Source: Warburgia ugandensis (lineage: Eukaryota > Streptophyta > Magnoliopsida > Canellales > Canellaceae). From it: a DNA stretch of 64,000 nucleotides. Positions 1-14,620 of the stretch are shown here, piece by piece. How positions within the stretch are numbered: the first letter of the stretch is position 1; every line of letters begins with the position of its first letter. Position numbers and translations under genes: made by a program. The notes under the pieces are model-generated. The model searched no databases. It was not told the origin of the DNA and was given only the letters and a program-made list of their open reading frames with translations. The DNA lies in NCBI GenBank assembly GCA_035236585.1, contig CP141132.1, forward strand, positions 59,431,880 to 59,495,879, in the 5' to 3' direction.

Positions 1-716
1 TCAGAGCAAGCTAATGCACCCAATGCATTCCCAAACCCTAGAAATTATTCTTATGATGAGACCAATTGTCCCCGATGGGCTAGGCATCCCAAACAAATAT
101 GGTCTTAGGATTATTAGGGAGGATCATCATGGTTCCACCTTGCTTAACCCTTTAAAAGTAACCCATTGCCACAATATTATGAGTCATAACAATTGTTTCC
201 TCTATAATAGAGAAAACAATAATTATAAGAGACCCTTAGGTTATATATAAAAGCAACTTGACGATCTATTCCTCATATAGAATCCCATAGGGGTCAAATA
301 ACAATTGCATTTATAGAAAGGGGTGAGGAAAAAGAACAAGTTGAGGGCTGCGATAAGCCCATCAAAGACTATTTATGGATAGTAAAAATATCCGACGCTA
401 AAGATTCTTCCAATACAAAGAGTCAAGTGTCTACACCATCCCTACCTCTACTAGTAGTGATCTACTTAAGGCATGTGTCACTCATTTCAAATTTTATATA
501 AGCATCTCTGTTGATGAAGTAAAATTTTTATTGGACACTGATATATTAATGGATACTTCTCAATGGACAACCCAAGTAGGATCCCTTCCATTGCTTAAAA
601 TGAAATCTGAATCGTATAGTGACAAAACACCTGAATTGAACCGACAACTTTTACCAAAAAGTGCTCACTGTGATAGTTTAGGTTCATCTAAAACATTACT
701 TGTGGCTATGGAATAG
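1..716 (+). pseudogene. E1 gag / post-protease coding relic
   Basis: This is a fragmented reading frame of a retrotransposon polyprotein. The first 240 bases read as a Gag C-terminal segment with the N-P-R-N-x-S-Y type motif seen in many plant gypsy Gags. Bases 330-480 are short and garbled, and the protease found in E2 is missing here. Bases 531-716 encode the linker that normally leads into reverse transcriptase (D-T-S-Q-W-T-T-Q-V-G and a later L-G-S-S-K-T motif). It corresponds to E2 6,740-6,930. Several in-frame stops make it non-functional. Confidence 0.55.
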
Positions 717-837
717 GAAGAAGAGTCACTTGATGTTCTAACCCAACATCAACTAGCTCTATGGTGTACATTAGAGGATACTGAGGGTTTAAGCCTCCCT
801 ATTTCTTTGCATTAAGAGGAAAATTAACCAACCTTAT

Positions 838-1063
838 GTGAGATTTGAGTATGAACATTATCAATTCTTTAATGTTGGCCTATTTTATCTTCAATTTGAC
901 AAAACTTGGGACAAGTTACCTAGACTTGGTCCTATCAAATTTAAGTTCACTATGGTCAATCATGCTATATTGTTATCATCACCATACATCTCTGGGTGGA
1001 AAATGCACATTGATTACCGTGAAATTCTGCAAATGGAGTGAATTTTCTAAAACTCCTTCATAG
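838..1063 (+). other. Shared non-pol coding-like tract of E1
   Basis: The frame here stays open for about 68 codons and carries the motifs YQFFNVGL and HIDYREIL. E2 7,060-7,310 reads similarly (YF-stop-VFDVGIL and YIDYLEIL). The tract sits where reverse transcriptase would be expected after the protease linker, but I recognise no RT, RNase H or integrase motif in it. Conservation of amino-acid pattern between two diverged elements suggests it was once coding. The function is unknown. Confidence 0.4.
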
Positions 1064-1634
1064 TTAGTTTGGGTCTAGGTTAGGTGTCATAGTACTACAT
1101 TTTCATTATATATTTTACATCTTTGCACACATTAAATGATCATTGCACTAACCTAAGAGTACAGGTAATATCTTTCTCATGCTTTCCTCTAAGGTTTATT
1201 ATTTCATTTGTCCATAATATGTAGTTGTAAACATTGAGGACAATGTTTAAATTAATTACGTGGGTAGGATATTCAAAATTTGATGTGTCCAAAGTTTTTA
1301 TTAGTTATTTTGAGAAGAATTGAATTTTTTTATAAAAACTTATGAAAAGTTCCTTTACAAGGATGAGAATTCAAATTTTTTATAGTCCACTATTTTATCC
1401 TTTTTGTAAAATGTTCCATGAAAAGTTAAGCTCAGAATATTTATTTCACAAAATAGCCATATTATATAGTTAAGTTGAAGAGAAAATATAACTTAGAGAT
1501 CCTGGAGGAGACAAGTGGGGATTATTAATGCATGTGAGCTTTAGATTCATTCTTTCTTTGAGATGGTTACATAATTTCAAAAATTTTCTTTAGTGGATAT
1601 TAATTTCCTACTTGGTTCATTATTCTTCATCTTG

Positions 1635-1680
1635 ATCAACTATTAGGAAAACATCTAATCAACTATTAGGAAAACATCTA
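1635..1680. repeat. 23-bp direct tandem duplication
   Basis: The 23-base unit beginning atcaactattaggaaaac occurs twice back to back at 1,635-1,657 and 1,658-1,680 without mismatches. It lies in the non-coding 3' part of E1. The matching stretch of E2 near 8,010-8,040 has one copy, so this is a local duplication. Confidence 0.9.
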
Positions 1681-2211
1681 ATAGACTATAGCAATTATCT
1701 CTTGAGTTTATGGTTATGTTTATGTCATATCAAATCTAGGAAATAAAAGAGGCCATATTTGGCTAACCCAAAGCCTTTACCATTCCTATGATTATTTTTC
1801 CACTAGTTAGACCCTTGAGCCTTTACAATAAGCCTTTTTCTTAGTGAACCCATCCCTTAGCCTACCTAGGTTAAACATCAGCTTACGTTCAACCCTAGCC
1901 TCAATAATTAAATTGAAATCAATCTAGAAGAGTCCTTATAACTTATGAGCTAATAAGACCCTCTTGGAAGGAAGTGACTTATTGCCACTTCAGTGGTCCC
2001 TATCTGATCATCCATGTTGGCATTTAAACAACTAGCTCTGCCAATATATTTGATGACTCAAATCATCTATAGCTAATTGAGGAGGATGTAATGTAGTTGA
2101 TCAAGGTAGGATCTAATTGGTAAGTTGTAGGACAAGTTTGAAAGAGAGGAAAAGCTACCTAGGTTAGAAATAATGGAAAAGTCACTCCTCCAAAGAAAAT
2201 AAAAATGATAT

Positions 2212-4295
<2,084 letters not shown>

Positions 4296-4585
4296 ATCAT
4301 TTTACATTTTAGGTTGCATCATATAGTTTAGATTTTTCTTATTTTTTCTAAAAAAAAAAGAGGAAAAAAAAGTATTCTTCCATTGTATACAACTTGTTTA
4401 TATTGTATATGAATTAGAGTCCACTACACCAACCATTGGTGTAAGTTAGGCTATCAATTTGTCAATCCAAATCTAGTACCTTGAGACCAGGAGATTGAAC
4501 AGACCAAAAGGCAAGGCCCAAGGAATCAAGAAGATTTAGAAACCTTGCCGTATAAATAGCCAACAAAGCATCAGAAGTTAAGCCT

Positions 4586-5600
4586 TTGAGAGACTACTCA
4601 ATGCTAGTTGACTTCAACTCCCCTTCATGTATAATGCTTCTTGCAACCATTGTAGAACATTTCAAGTTAAAACCAGGTGTCAGTCAACTTCTGCCAACCA
4701 TTTATAATTTGGATAGGGAGGATCCCTACCACCATGTCCAAGAATGCTTTGACATCTGTGTTATATTTAGATAACGCAACATTTTTTGTGACTCCATTAG
4801 ATTGCAGCTATTTCCATTCTCTTTAATAGATAAAAATGGAGGTAGGTTGAACTCCTTAGAAGTAGGGTCTATCACAACTTGGGAACAATTGCCTAAGAAA
4901 TTCTTGAATAAATTCTTTCTAATCCACAAAACCAATTCCCTTCATAGAGAAATTATAAATTTTCAACAAAAAAGGTGTGTGTATTTCTATAAATCCACAA
5001 AGCCATTGTACTATTGTTGCCACTAGTGGTGGGGCACTCTTGACCAAGAGTGATGTGGAGACATGGAACTTTTTCTAGATGCTATATGAGAATTCCCAAC
5101 AATGGGACTATCTAATTAAGATTGATAGATATCCACAACATCACAAGAAAGGAGGTATTTATGAGATAGGAGTCACTTCTGACTAAAAGTAAAATAGATA
5201 AATTGAAGGACAGGGCTGATCAGTTTAGTAGCCTTTTTCATAAGTTTGGGAAAGCTGTGTTGGTTAGAGAAACTTTCATTCAAGGTTTGTTCTATATGTT
5301 CTAGTCCAACCCACTTCACTACTTCATGCCCATCTAGATTGACACTCTTGGGATACTTTTCAAAGCAAGTGAATGCGTTCCAAAAAACTAACAACAATCC
5401 TTTTGCTAAGACCATAATCTTAGCTGGGCTAGGCATCCCAATTTTCCATGGTCTTAAAATAATCAACAAGGGGGTAGACCTAGATTACCCCCATCTCATT
5501 CTTTTTCGAGAACTACAATGCCACAACAACCTCATCAATCTCAACAATATCCATAGCAACCAGGGAAGTCATCATTGGAGGTGACCCTTGATCAATTTAT
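4586..5600 (+). pseudogene. E2 gag (retrotransposon Gag) relic
   Basis: Gag would form the particle of the retrotransposon. The readable blocks are FKLKPGVSQLLPTIYNL (about 4,660-4,715), REDPYHHVQECFDIC (4,718-4,765), LQLFPFSLID (4,803-4,830) and VGSITTWEQLPKKFLNKFF (4,862-4,920). All are hallmarks of the plant Ty3/gypsy retrotransposon Gag domain. A C-terminal zinc-knuckle-like segment with CSICSSPTHFTTSCPS lies at about 5,289-5,336, followed by a Pro/Asn-rich tail. Stops and frame changes separate the blocks, so no functional protein is made. Confidence 0.75.
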
Positions 5601-5959
5601 GCAAAACACAACAAATTTCATAGTCAAATTGGAGCATTAAATGGGTTAACTGTTAAGTGAAAGGGAAAAGAGAACATTCCCTAGTCAACTTATCCCAAAC
5701 CCTAAGGGTCACTATGAGAAAGTCCCATATTCTAAACATAACAATTAAAAACAAGCCAAAGCCATAACTACACTTAGAAGTGGAAGAATAATAAATAATC
5801 AGATAGGTGTAGCTATGAAATCCTAAACCCAATGAGGATATTATGGAGCCCATATAAACTTAGAAGGGTAAAGAGAAGAAATAGAAACAGAAAGCCCCCT
5901 CTACCCCTTTACTCAGTCCTGAGCTACATTATATTCCTACCGCTCCATATCCTCAAAGG

Positions 5960-6590
5960 TTACAAATGGATAAGAAGAGTGCAAATTTCGATGGGATAAT
6001 GGAGGTGCTTCAATATGTAAACATTAATATCCTATTACTCAATTCAATAAAAGAAGTACCTTCTTATACCAAATTTGTTAAAGATTTCTACACAAAAAAA
6101 AGGAGAATGAATGTGCAGAAGAAAGCCTTTCTTGTCAAGCAAGTCAACTCCATCTTATGACACAATACCCCACCAAAATACAGAGACACAAGGTGTCCCA
6201 TAATATCTTGTGTGATAGGAAAACACATAGCTGAGAGGGTACTACTCGATTTGGGGTTGAGTGTTAACCTATTGTCATACTTTGTGTACAAGCCATTAGG
6301 TCTAGGCGAGATGAAGAAGGCTACCACCACATTGCAATTGACAAATAGGTCTGTCAAAATTCCACATGGTTGGTAGAATATGATCTAGTTCAGGTTGAAA
6401 AATGCATGTTTCCTATAGACTTCATAGTCTTAGGCACTCAACTTGTAGCATATTTAAGTAGTCAAATTCTAGTTATTTTGGTTCAGCCATTCTTGGCCAC
6501 CGAAAATACCATCATCAGCTGTAGGAATGACACTATGAAGTTGTCTTTCGAAAATATATTCATTAAGTTGAATGTCTTTAATGCAGGATA
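5960..6590 (+). pseudogene. E2 retropepsin-like aspartic protease relic
   Basis: The reading frame MDKKSANFDGI...VPSYTKFVKDF...RRMNVQKKAFL is the typical lead-in to plant gypsy proteases. After one stop at about 6,158 the frame continues with CPIISCVIGK, then LLDLGLSVNLLSY at about 6,240-6,280, where the active-site D-x-G motif appears as D-L-G. It goes on through RSVKIPHG to a stop at 6,376, after which a block resembling D-L-V-Q-V-E-K-C-M-F-P-I-D-F follows. The fold family is clear but the frame is broken. Confidence 0.75.
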
Positions 6591-6599
6591 ACCAGACTC

Positions 6600-7310
6600 T
6601 GAAGATATATTTGAAGTTAATATGATACGGAGTCTACCATCACTACCATCCTCCAGTGTTGATACTCTCGAGGCCCATATTGCAGATTTTAATTGTGATT
6701 GGAGATTGACTGTTCCATTGATGAAGTGAATGCATTATTGGATACTGCACCTTTAATGAACACTTATCAATGGAGAACCCAAGTTGGACCTCCTACAATC
6801 ACTCACTTTATATTTGAGCTTTGTATTACAAAAGAAACACTCAATTTGAACCTAATACCTTTGTTAGATGATCCATAATGTGATAGTTTAGGTTCATCTG
6901 AAAGCTTCCCTATTATGTACAATAAGAAGGAGAGTCCATTGATATTACTGTCAAACATCAGCCCACTCAAGGGTGTAATATAGATAACTAAGATGGGTTA
7001 AGTCCCACTAATTACTTGCATCTAGACAAAAATGAACAACCTATTAACAAGGTACATGTACGAATTAACCCTATTCTTCATGAAGGTGTAGAAGAAGAGG
7101 AATATTTTTAGGTGTTCGATGTAGGCATCTTAAACCCCCTAAATGGAAATTCCTGGAACGATGCACAGAGAATTATTCCCAAAAAAATTGTATTCATGAT
7201 AATTCACGATCATATCCCTTGATCCCATCCCCAAGTCTTTAGGTGGCAAAAATACATTGATTATCTTGAAATTTTAAAGTGGGGTGACTTAATCTAAATA
7301 CTTCTCCATG
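6600..7310 (+). pseudogene. E2 post-protease linker and non-pol tract
   Basis: Bases 6,700-6,960 contain the linker that usually precedes reverse transcriptase (Y-Q-W-R-T-Q-V-G, L-G-S-S-E-S-F). Instead of reverse transcriptase it passes into a tract with VFDVGILNPLNGN and RWQKYIDYLEILKW, which resembles E1 838-1,063. Three or more stops are present. No known pol motif was found between 6,960 and 9,243. Confidence 0.5.
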
Positions 7311-10300
7311 GTTAGAGTTAGATTTAGAATTTGCTAGAGTTAGGATTAGGAACCTTAGATTATTTTAAGAATAAGGTAAAGTAGATCAAATTAGTTAGAT
7401 CAATTAGTTGTAGGATAATTTAATTGCATTTGCATGCATGACATACATACCACATCAATAGATTAAGCAACTATTTATTTTTCTCACCTTTCCTTTCAGA
7501 TTTATTATTTACAATTATCCCTAGTATGTAGTTCTAAACATTGAGGACAATATTTAATTTAAGATTAGTGGTGGGGTATTTCAACTTTTGATGTGTTAAT
7601 TTCATTTTCTAGAGTCATTTTAGTAAACTGTTTGAAAGAAATTGAGAAAATTTAAAATTAAAATGCAATTATGATAAGTTCTTTACTAGGATGAGAATTC
7701 TAATTTTCTAATAATTTAGTGTTATCCTTTGAAATTTAGTTTATTAATAGAATTATATACAATTAGTTTATTATTTTTCTCTTTTTCTAAATTTTTTTTG
7801 CAAATTAAACTCAAAATAATTATTGCATAAATTAGCCACGTGTATTTAATTTAAGTTAAGAAATAAATATAATGTAGAGGTCCTAAAGAAGATCTGTGGA
7901 GACTTGTAACCTAAGTGAGCTTTGGAGACATTCTTCCTTTTTGAGGGTCATATCTAAATTCAAATTTTTTCTTCAATAGACATCAATTTCCTACTTGGGC
8001 TCATTATTCTTCCTCTTAGTCAATTATTGATAAAAAAAGACTATGCTATATATCTCTTAAGTTTATGGTCATTTTTTACTCATATGAAACTTAGGAAATA
8101 ATAGAGGTCATCCTTGGTAAACTCATAGCCTTTTAGCATTCCTTATGTTATTTTCCACTACTTAACCCTTTGAGCCTCTATGTTAGGCCTTTTCTCTGTA
8201 AACCCATTAACTATTACTCACATTTAACCTCACAATATATCCATCACCTAGTTGTTTAGGAAATATATAGAGAAGATTGGAGAAATATCTTGAAGAAAAA
8301 GTATGCGCAAGACAAATCAAGAGACGAATATAAAAAAGAAAAGTTCAAACAAAGGTTATACAATAAAGATCAAGTTAAAAAGAAAAGAAAAAGATAGCCA
8401 ATGAAAAGGAAATGTTCACTTTTGTGAAGATAATAAGAAAGAAAATTGTGAATACACTTTTAGAATGCCTTTACATATCTTCTAGAACATCTTTGTTTAT
8501 CCTTATATTCGTTTCTTTGTTAACCATGTACTAAGCCTTTGTTTCATCCTAATAGAAGTCCTAACTTGATCTTAGGAATAATATGACTTGGATATGGTTA
8601 TGAACAAATAGATAAATTGGTAGAGTGTGTATTTCTAATAGTTGATATCCTATCCATGAGACCATTATTAGATTATTTCTAAGTTATCGTTCTTTGGTAT
8701 GAAATATGTGAGAATTTGACATTGATATAAATATTGAAGAGAGTGCAACTCACTTCCAAGAGACTTCTTTTCGAATCTTAAATTTATCTTGTGAGATTTG
8801 AAGTCAAAACATACTTTTAGATGGTAATTTAGCTTTACCTCAAAACTAATTATTATGTATATATCGGCATACTCACAGACTCACATTTTGATGTTTAATA
8901 AAGTAATGTGATATTTTTAGCATATGGGTGAGATTTTGAACTGTCTGTCATTTTTATTAGAATTCTAAACTTACGAATTTAATAAATTTTGAATAACAAA
9001 AAATTCCTTCTCGAAAAGGAACTTCTAAATGTTTATGGGTGTCATTTATAAATCCCTTATGAGACTACAACTCGTTTTCTAGGGCTAACATAGGGATTTA
9101 AAGGCTTTCTACATACATTAAATGTAGACGATAGCATCTACAATTTTTAAATGTGGGTAGAAGTTTCTAAATTTTTTAGATATCTTATTTTCTATTTTAG
9201 AAGTTTTGCTTGAGTACTAGCAAAATCTAAGTCTAGGGGTATTTGATTGTATAGAATTACATAGAATACCTCAATATTTAGTAGGTTTTACCCCTTGTTT
9301 TATTATATATATCACTAATTAGGATTATTTTCACATTTTGTAGGATTAGAGTACAATTCCAAAAAAGGTATTTTTAACATTTCAAACCCTAAAATATAGA
9401 TAATTCAAATTCTGGCCCTACCTACCAAATTTAATGAAATTTGAAAGCTTAGAATGCTAAGAAGGTGTCATTATCATTTTCAGAAAAATTAGAAACCCTA
9501 GAAGCATCATTGAACCTTATTTGCACATAAAAGCTATAAATATCAAAACATAAGGTGGAAGAAATTCCACCACCTTTGGGGAGCTTCTAACTAAAGCTTA
9601 AGAGCCACATACATCAAAGGAAGTAAGCATGTGAAGCATACTTAAGTAGGGGCTCGGAGGAGACTTAAATCTTCTACTTCCTCTCTCTACACTAAAATGG
9701 GGACCACCTTCATGTATACCACAAATTTTCCATGCAAAGATGGTTTCATCCCACTCAATTCCACATGAAATAAATGAAGGGATTTGTATTGTTGGTGGAT
9801 AAAAATAAGGAGGTGAAGAGAGAGACAAAAAACTAGAAATCTATTGTCAGTTTTCATCCAAAAATTTCATGAAAGAGTGGCTGAGATCAATTCATATATA
9901 AGACATTCCTAAAGCAATCAACGAGAAGCCATTTGAGTTAATATTGACCAATGGGAAGTATTCATGCATGAGAGAGAAGATTTAGTCATGATTGGTGGAG
10001 AAAATTTTGGTAGGGTGCCCACCATTTTCAAGGAGACCAAAAAGTGTTCTCCTTAGATGAAAAAGTGTTTTTCAATTAAATGTGATTAGCCAAGGAGGAA
10101 AATCATGAAAACCCTAGCCACCATTCCAACTCATCTCACCATATAATCCAATCATAGCACTTGATCCAAACACTGAATTAAGAGTGAATCTCAATATATT
10201 CTACAAGTGTTCCATGATTTTTCCAAGTAGAGCTAGTTTGAGAAGATAAGGGATATATGAAAGAAAATATGAGAATAAGAGTGGAAGGAGGAAACTTCCA

Positions 10301-11851
10301 TCTCCCATCCTTCTCTATGGGAAAACACAGAGGCGAAGGTCATGCGTGGATTTTCATTCTTGATATTCTCACTTCTCCATTTCATTGCTCCATAACATAG
10401 AAGAGAGAAAGAAAGAGGGGATAATTAAGAGGATTTCTCAGTCCTAGAAAACCACATGGACTGATTAAATACTAGGGGAGAAAACCCTAAAGGGCGGAAC
10501 ATCCAAGGAGAAGAGAAGAGGTGAGAAAGACTTGCAATCTTTTTCATCATGCTTCACTCTTTTCATTTTGTTTTTCATTTTTGGACACTTCATCTCACCC
10601 TAAAAATCAGACTTCCATCCTTTCATCCCATTCTCCTTTCACTCATGAAAAGATCCATATAAAACTCAATCTCTAACCCTTTCATGCTCTATTTTTAGTC
10701 CATTCTACCTGATTTTTTTATCTTTCTCCACCATTTTATGTCTTTTTTTTTGTACTTATTATTTAATTTAAAAATTCATGGCTTAATATCTCCACCCATA
10801 CTCGATGTCTCCACAAATTTCATAAAAGAGCTCCATCTCTAACCCCTTTTACACCAAATTTCATTTTCATTATCACGCCTTAATCTTTTTCAATTTTGTT
10901 TTATTTTTCTCTTCATCTTATAGATATAAAATTCTCACTCCTATACTGACATCATATCCTCTATCATTACATTCATTCAACTCTCCAAGATATTTCCATT
11001 TGCAAGCCTTTTCAAATCTCTTTCTCCCTCTTGATATTACATGTATAAAGTAGATTTTTGAGTGTAAACACTTCTCCCAAGGGCTATGGCATGAGTGATT
11101 GGTGATCCATGGCTATTTTGAGTGACACAACATTAGTTGTATCATAAGTGAATAATGAGAGAGGAAGTTGGTAGTGTGTGGTGTATGTTTTAAAAGTACT
11201 CGCAAGCACACAAATCAATGTAATAATTGTATGTGAGTGAGGTCGATCCCACGAGGATTGTCATTGATTTTTAAGAAATTAATCATGTTTGAATTACCTA
11301 TCCTAGTGAAAGAAATACTATTTTGATTAAACTAGGAATTAAATAACATGGAAAAGGAAACATGCATGGAATTAGAAATTAACTAAGGAATCATTCTAAA
11401 AATAAAATAAGTTAAACTTAGAAACTTTTTAAAAATAAAACTTTCTAAAAACCAAACTTAGAAACTACTCTAAACTAATCTAAGATGCAAATATACTAAG
11501 AAATGATTAAGGGAACCTAATCAAATAAATCATGCAAAGCAAAAGAAACAAAAATCAAGATGATGCACATGGGCATGGATGGTGCACATGGTCATTTAAA
11601 TGCAAAATTCACTCAATTCACTTTCAAGACAAATAAGCATTGAATATAAATGTGCAACACAAGATTTTAAGACATGAAACATAAAATTCATAGGACTTAC
11701 ATAATAAAAAATAATCATGAAATTTGTAGATAAACTAAATCATCATACTGCATTGAATCTTTACAAAAGTGTTGTGTGCATCCTACAAAAGATGAACCAA
11801 AATTGAAAACATATAAAGAGGGGTGTGCAACATACATGAACCCTTAATGCA

Positions 11852-12006
<155 letters not shown>

Positions 12007-12594
12007 ATGACCTCAAAAGATGAGCAAGGAAATGAGCTATGGAAGGGCGAGGAATTAAAGAACTTCAAAAAAACAATAACTTGATCCAAAGACAACTATC
12101 TCTTGGTTGTCACTACAAGAGATTAGCGGCCCTTGGATATAAGGATCTGAAACATTAATATTAGAAGCAAATAACAAAAGAAAAGAACCTAAGGAAGCTG
12201 TGCATGAAAGAAAGAAACAACAAAGCAAGAGGGCAAGTAAAAGACATGAAAAACCAACCTAAAAAGAAGTATAAAAGCCAAAGGAAGAAGGCTTGATAAC
12301 TTTAAGTATGCTTAGAACATCCAAAGGGTGGAGTTGTGGAGAACCACCCAAGCAATGTGGTGTGCTATTCCTATTTGAGAAGATGGTGAAGATGGAGTTC
12401 TATTTATAGGTGATCTCCTCCTTCCTAAGTGATAAGATTTGATAAGATTCTATCCTAAGAAGATAGAAAGAGAGATAAAAATGAGAAAGAGATAAGATAG
12501 GATAAGAGAATTAGAAGTAGGACTCTAGGAAAGTGGGAAAAAGAAAAGTGGAAAACTAGGAAGGTGAGTGGAAGAGAATTAGGAGGAGAGAGAA

Positions 12595-13226
12595 AAGGAA
12601 AGTCTAAGGAATGTGATCTCTTCTCTAATTGGTCCACATGTGCATGTCACCTACCCTTGTTGACAAGTCAACCTTTCTTCCTATTTTTTCTCTTCAAAAC
12701 GCATTTTCTTCAAATGGAAAATTGCTAATAGTTCTCAAAATGTGTGGACCCATGTTGACTTGGCTTAAATGGTTTCCATAGCTTCCTTTGATGGTTTCTA
12801 GCTTGGTGGCTACATGGCTTGCTTCTTTGACTTCATGGATTATTTGGCTTGATTTCTCCTAAGATAGCTTATGTGGCTCAGGTTGCTTGCATGGTCCCAT
12901 TTATCATGCAAAGGAAAGTCTAAGGAATGTGATCTCTTCTCTAATTGGTCCACATGTGCATGCCACCTACGCTTGTTGACAAGTCAACCTTTCTTCCTTT
13001 TTTTTCTCTTCAAAACGCATTTTCTTCAAATGGAAAATTTCTCATAGTTCTAAAAATGTGTGGACCCATGTTGACTTGGCTTAAATGGTTTCCATAGCTT
13101 CCTTTGATGGTTTCTAGCTTGGTGGCTTCATGGCTTGCTTCTTTGACTTCATGGATTATTTGGCTTGATTTCTCCTAAGATAGCTTATGTGGCTCAGGTT
13201 GCTTGCATGGCTCTAATTATCATGCA
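12595..13226. repeat. 316-bp tandem duplication inside nested LTR
   Basis: Bases 12,595-12,910 and 12,911-13,226 are consecutive copies offset by 316 bases. Both begin aaggaaagtctaaggaatgt and end near cttgcatgg...atcatgc. Only a few mismatches are visible (for example gtcacctaccc versus gccacctacgc), so the duplication is young compared with most repeats in the window. Confidence 0.9.
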
Positions 13227-14620
13227 AAGGTAGTAGATTTTGCATGGGTCCATTTGAGTCACCTTTAATTCTTCCAATTGATTTCTTGAATTCGTCAGCT
13301 TTCCTTGGAATGATCTTGACCCTTTCTTGATCTTTGGAATATGGGTCTTGGCTCTCTAAGTTGATCTCGATTATTGATTCTCATCTTAAGCAATCTTGGC
13401 CATTGGATCATCCTTTCCATACCTACAAAGAGAAAAAACCCTAATCAATACTTAGAAAATTATGACAAATTACATACTCTAAATTAGCTTATGAACCTAC
13501 AAAATATCAAACTTTTGGATCATTAGATCAAAAATGCAGGTGTTATGAATTTTCAAAAAAAAATGTAAGGTAATACTTATAATTTATAACACATGGACTA
13601 TTAATTGGGTACTTTTTATACAAAATTGAATACTTATGAGTATGTGGGTTAATAAGATCCACTGGAAGATCTCACGAGTAATGCATTGGAAATTTTATGT
13701 GAATGCTTGTAACTCATAGGATTAGTTGTATATGCTTTTGTTATTCCTTTCCTTGTAATCAATTGATGTAATTTCCTTTTCAATAGAATAAAAGTTCTTT
13801 TCTCTTTGCTTTAAGTGTTATTTCATTTATGTTATGTTAACTTGCTTTGGTAGTTGTTAGAATTAGTTCATTTCTTTATTCTTATGTTGATGTTGAATTA
13901 GTTCACCTAGGGCATTAAAATGATAAGTATGTTAGAATAGGTATTTTTACTAATAGGTGACTCTAGTTTAAAGAAGTGCTTTAATATTAATATTGGTCTC
14001 ATAGCACTCTAAGTTTAAATACTTTGTGATTGCTTGTAAGAAAGAGATAACGAGTATAGTAAGAAAGAGGGTCTATACAAGAATTTTTTATAGTCGATGC
14101 CCTAAGAAGACCAGCTATACTTTGAAAAAGTATAATGCCATGCAAAGAAACTGATATTAAGAAAATCATAAAAGAGAGCATTAAAAGAATTATCTCCTGT
14201 GCATTAGAAACATCGTGCTTCTAATTACATGAGTAAAAAAAACCTAGATAACTTAGTCCTAAAAGTATTTGATTTCTAAAATGTTGGATTTTTTATTCCC
14301 AAGCTTAGGTTTAATTTCTAGAATTTTATGTGATTTTTATATTTTTAGCATTCTAGGGAATTAATTTAGTTAAATAAATTATTTGTCTAGGTTAAAGTAA
14401 TTAAAAATAGCTTTGAATTAAAATTCAATTGTTAAATAAGGTCTTTGGGGATCAACTTGTACTTGCACAATCTATGTTACAATAGAGCCACGCACTTGTG
14501 CTATTATATTCAAAACACATCAAGCCCCAAATCTGGAAAAAGAACTAGCAATCAAACAACAAAAATCATTTTCTTTGAAATTCATTTGAAAATCATGAGT
14601 GTCATTTCATTCATTTGTTC

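Larger units (their letters stand above)
1..2211 (+). mobile_element. E1: Ty3/gypsy-derived element, 3' portion, cut by window start
   Basis: This is a decayed LTR-retrotransposon relic read on the + strand. Bases 1-160 encode the proline/asparagine-rich Gag C-terminus typical of plant Ty3/gypsy elements and parallel bases 5,368-5,560 of E2. Bases 480-716 match the post-protease linker of E2 (6,700-6,960), and 838-1,063 match a shared tract of unknown nature. Bases 1,080-2,200 are non-coding and match E2 7,320-8,250, including the 'aacattgaggacaat' signature common near the 3' end of plant gypsy internal regions. No reverse transcriptase, RNase H or integrase is visible. Stops are frequent. 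The right edge is placed where a TG-starting LTR-like sequence begins, which is an inference. Confidence 0.65.
4296..9243 (+). mobile_element. E2 internal region: non-autonomous Ty3/gypsy element
   Basis: The order is Gag (about 4,586-5,600), protease (about 5,960-6,590), post-protease linker (6,600-6,960), tract of unknown nature (7,000-7,310), then about 1.9 kb of non-coding sequence. Reverse transcriptase, RNase H and integrase, which need roughly 3 kb in a complete plant gypsy element, are absent. The non-coding tail carries 'aacattgaggacaatatt' at about 7,535 and a polypurine-like run (tctaagtctaggggtatt) ending at 9,243, just before a TG that probably opens the 3' LTR. E1 shares this architecture. 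Confidence 0.65.
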
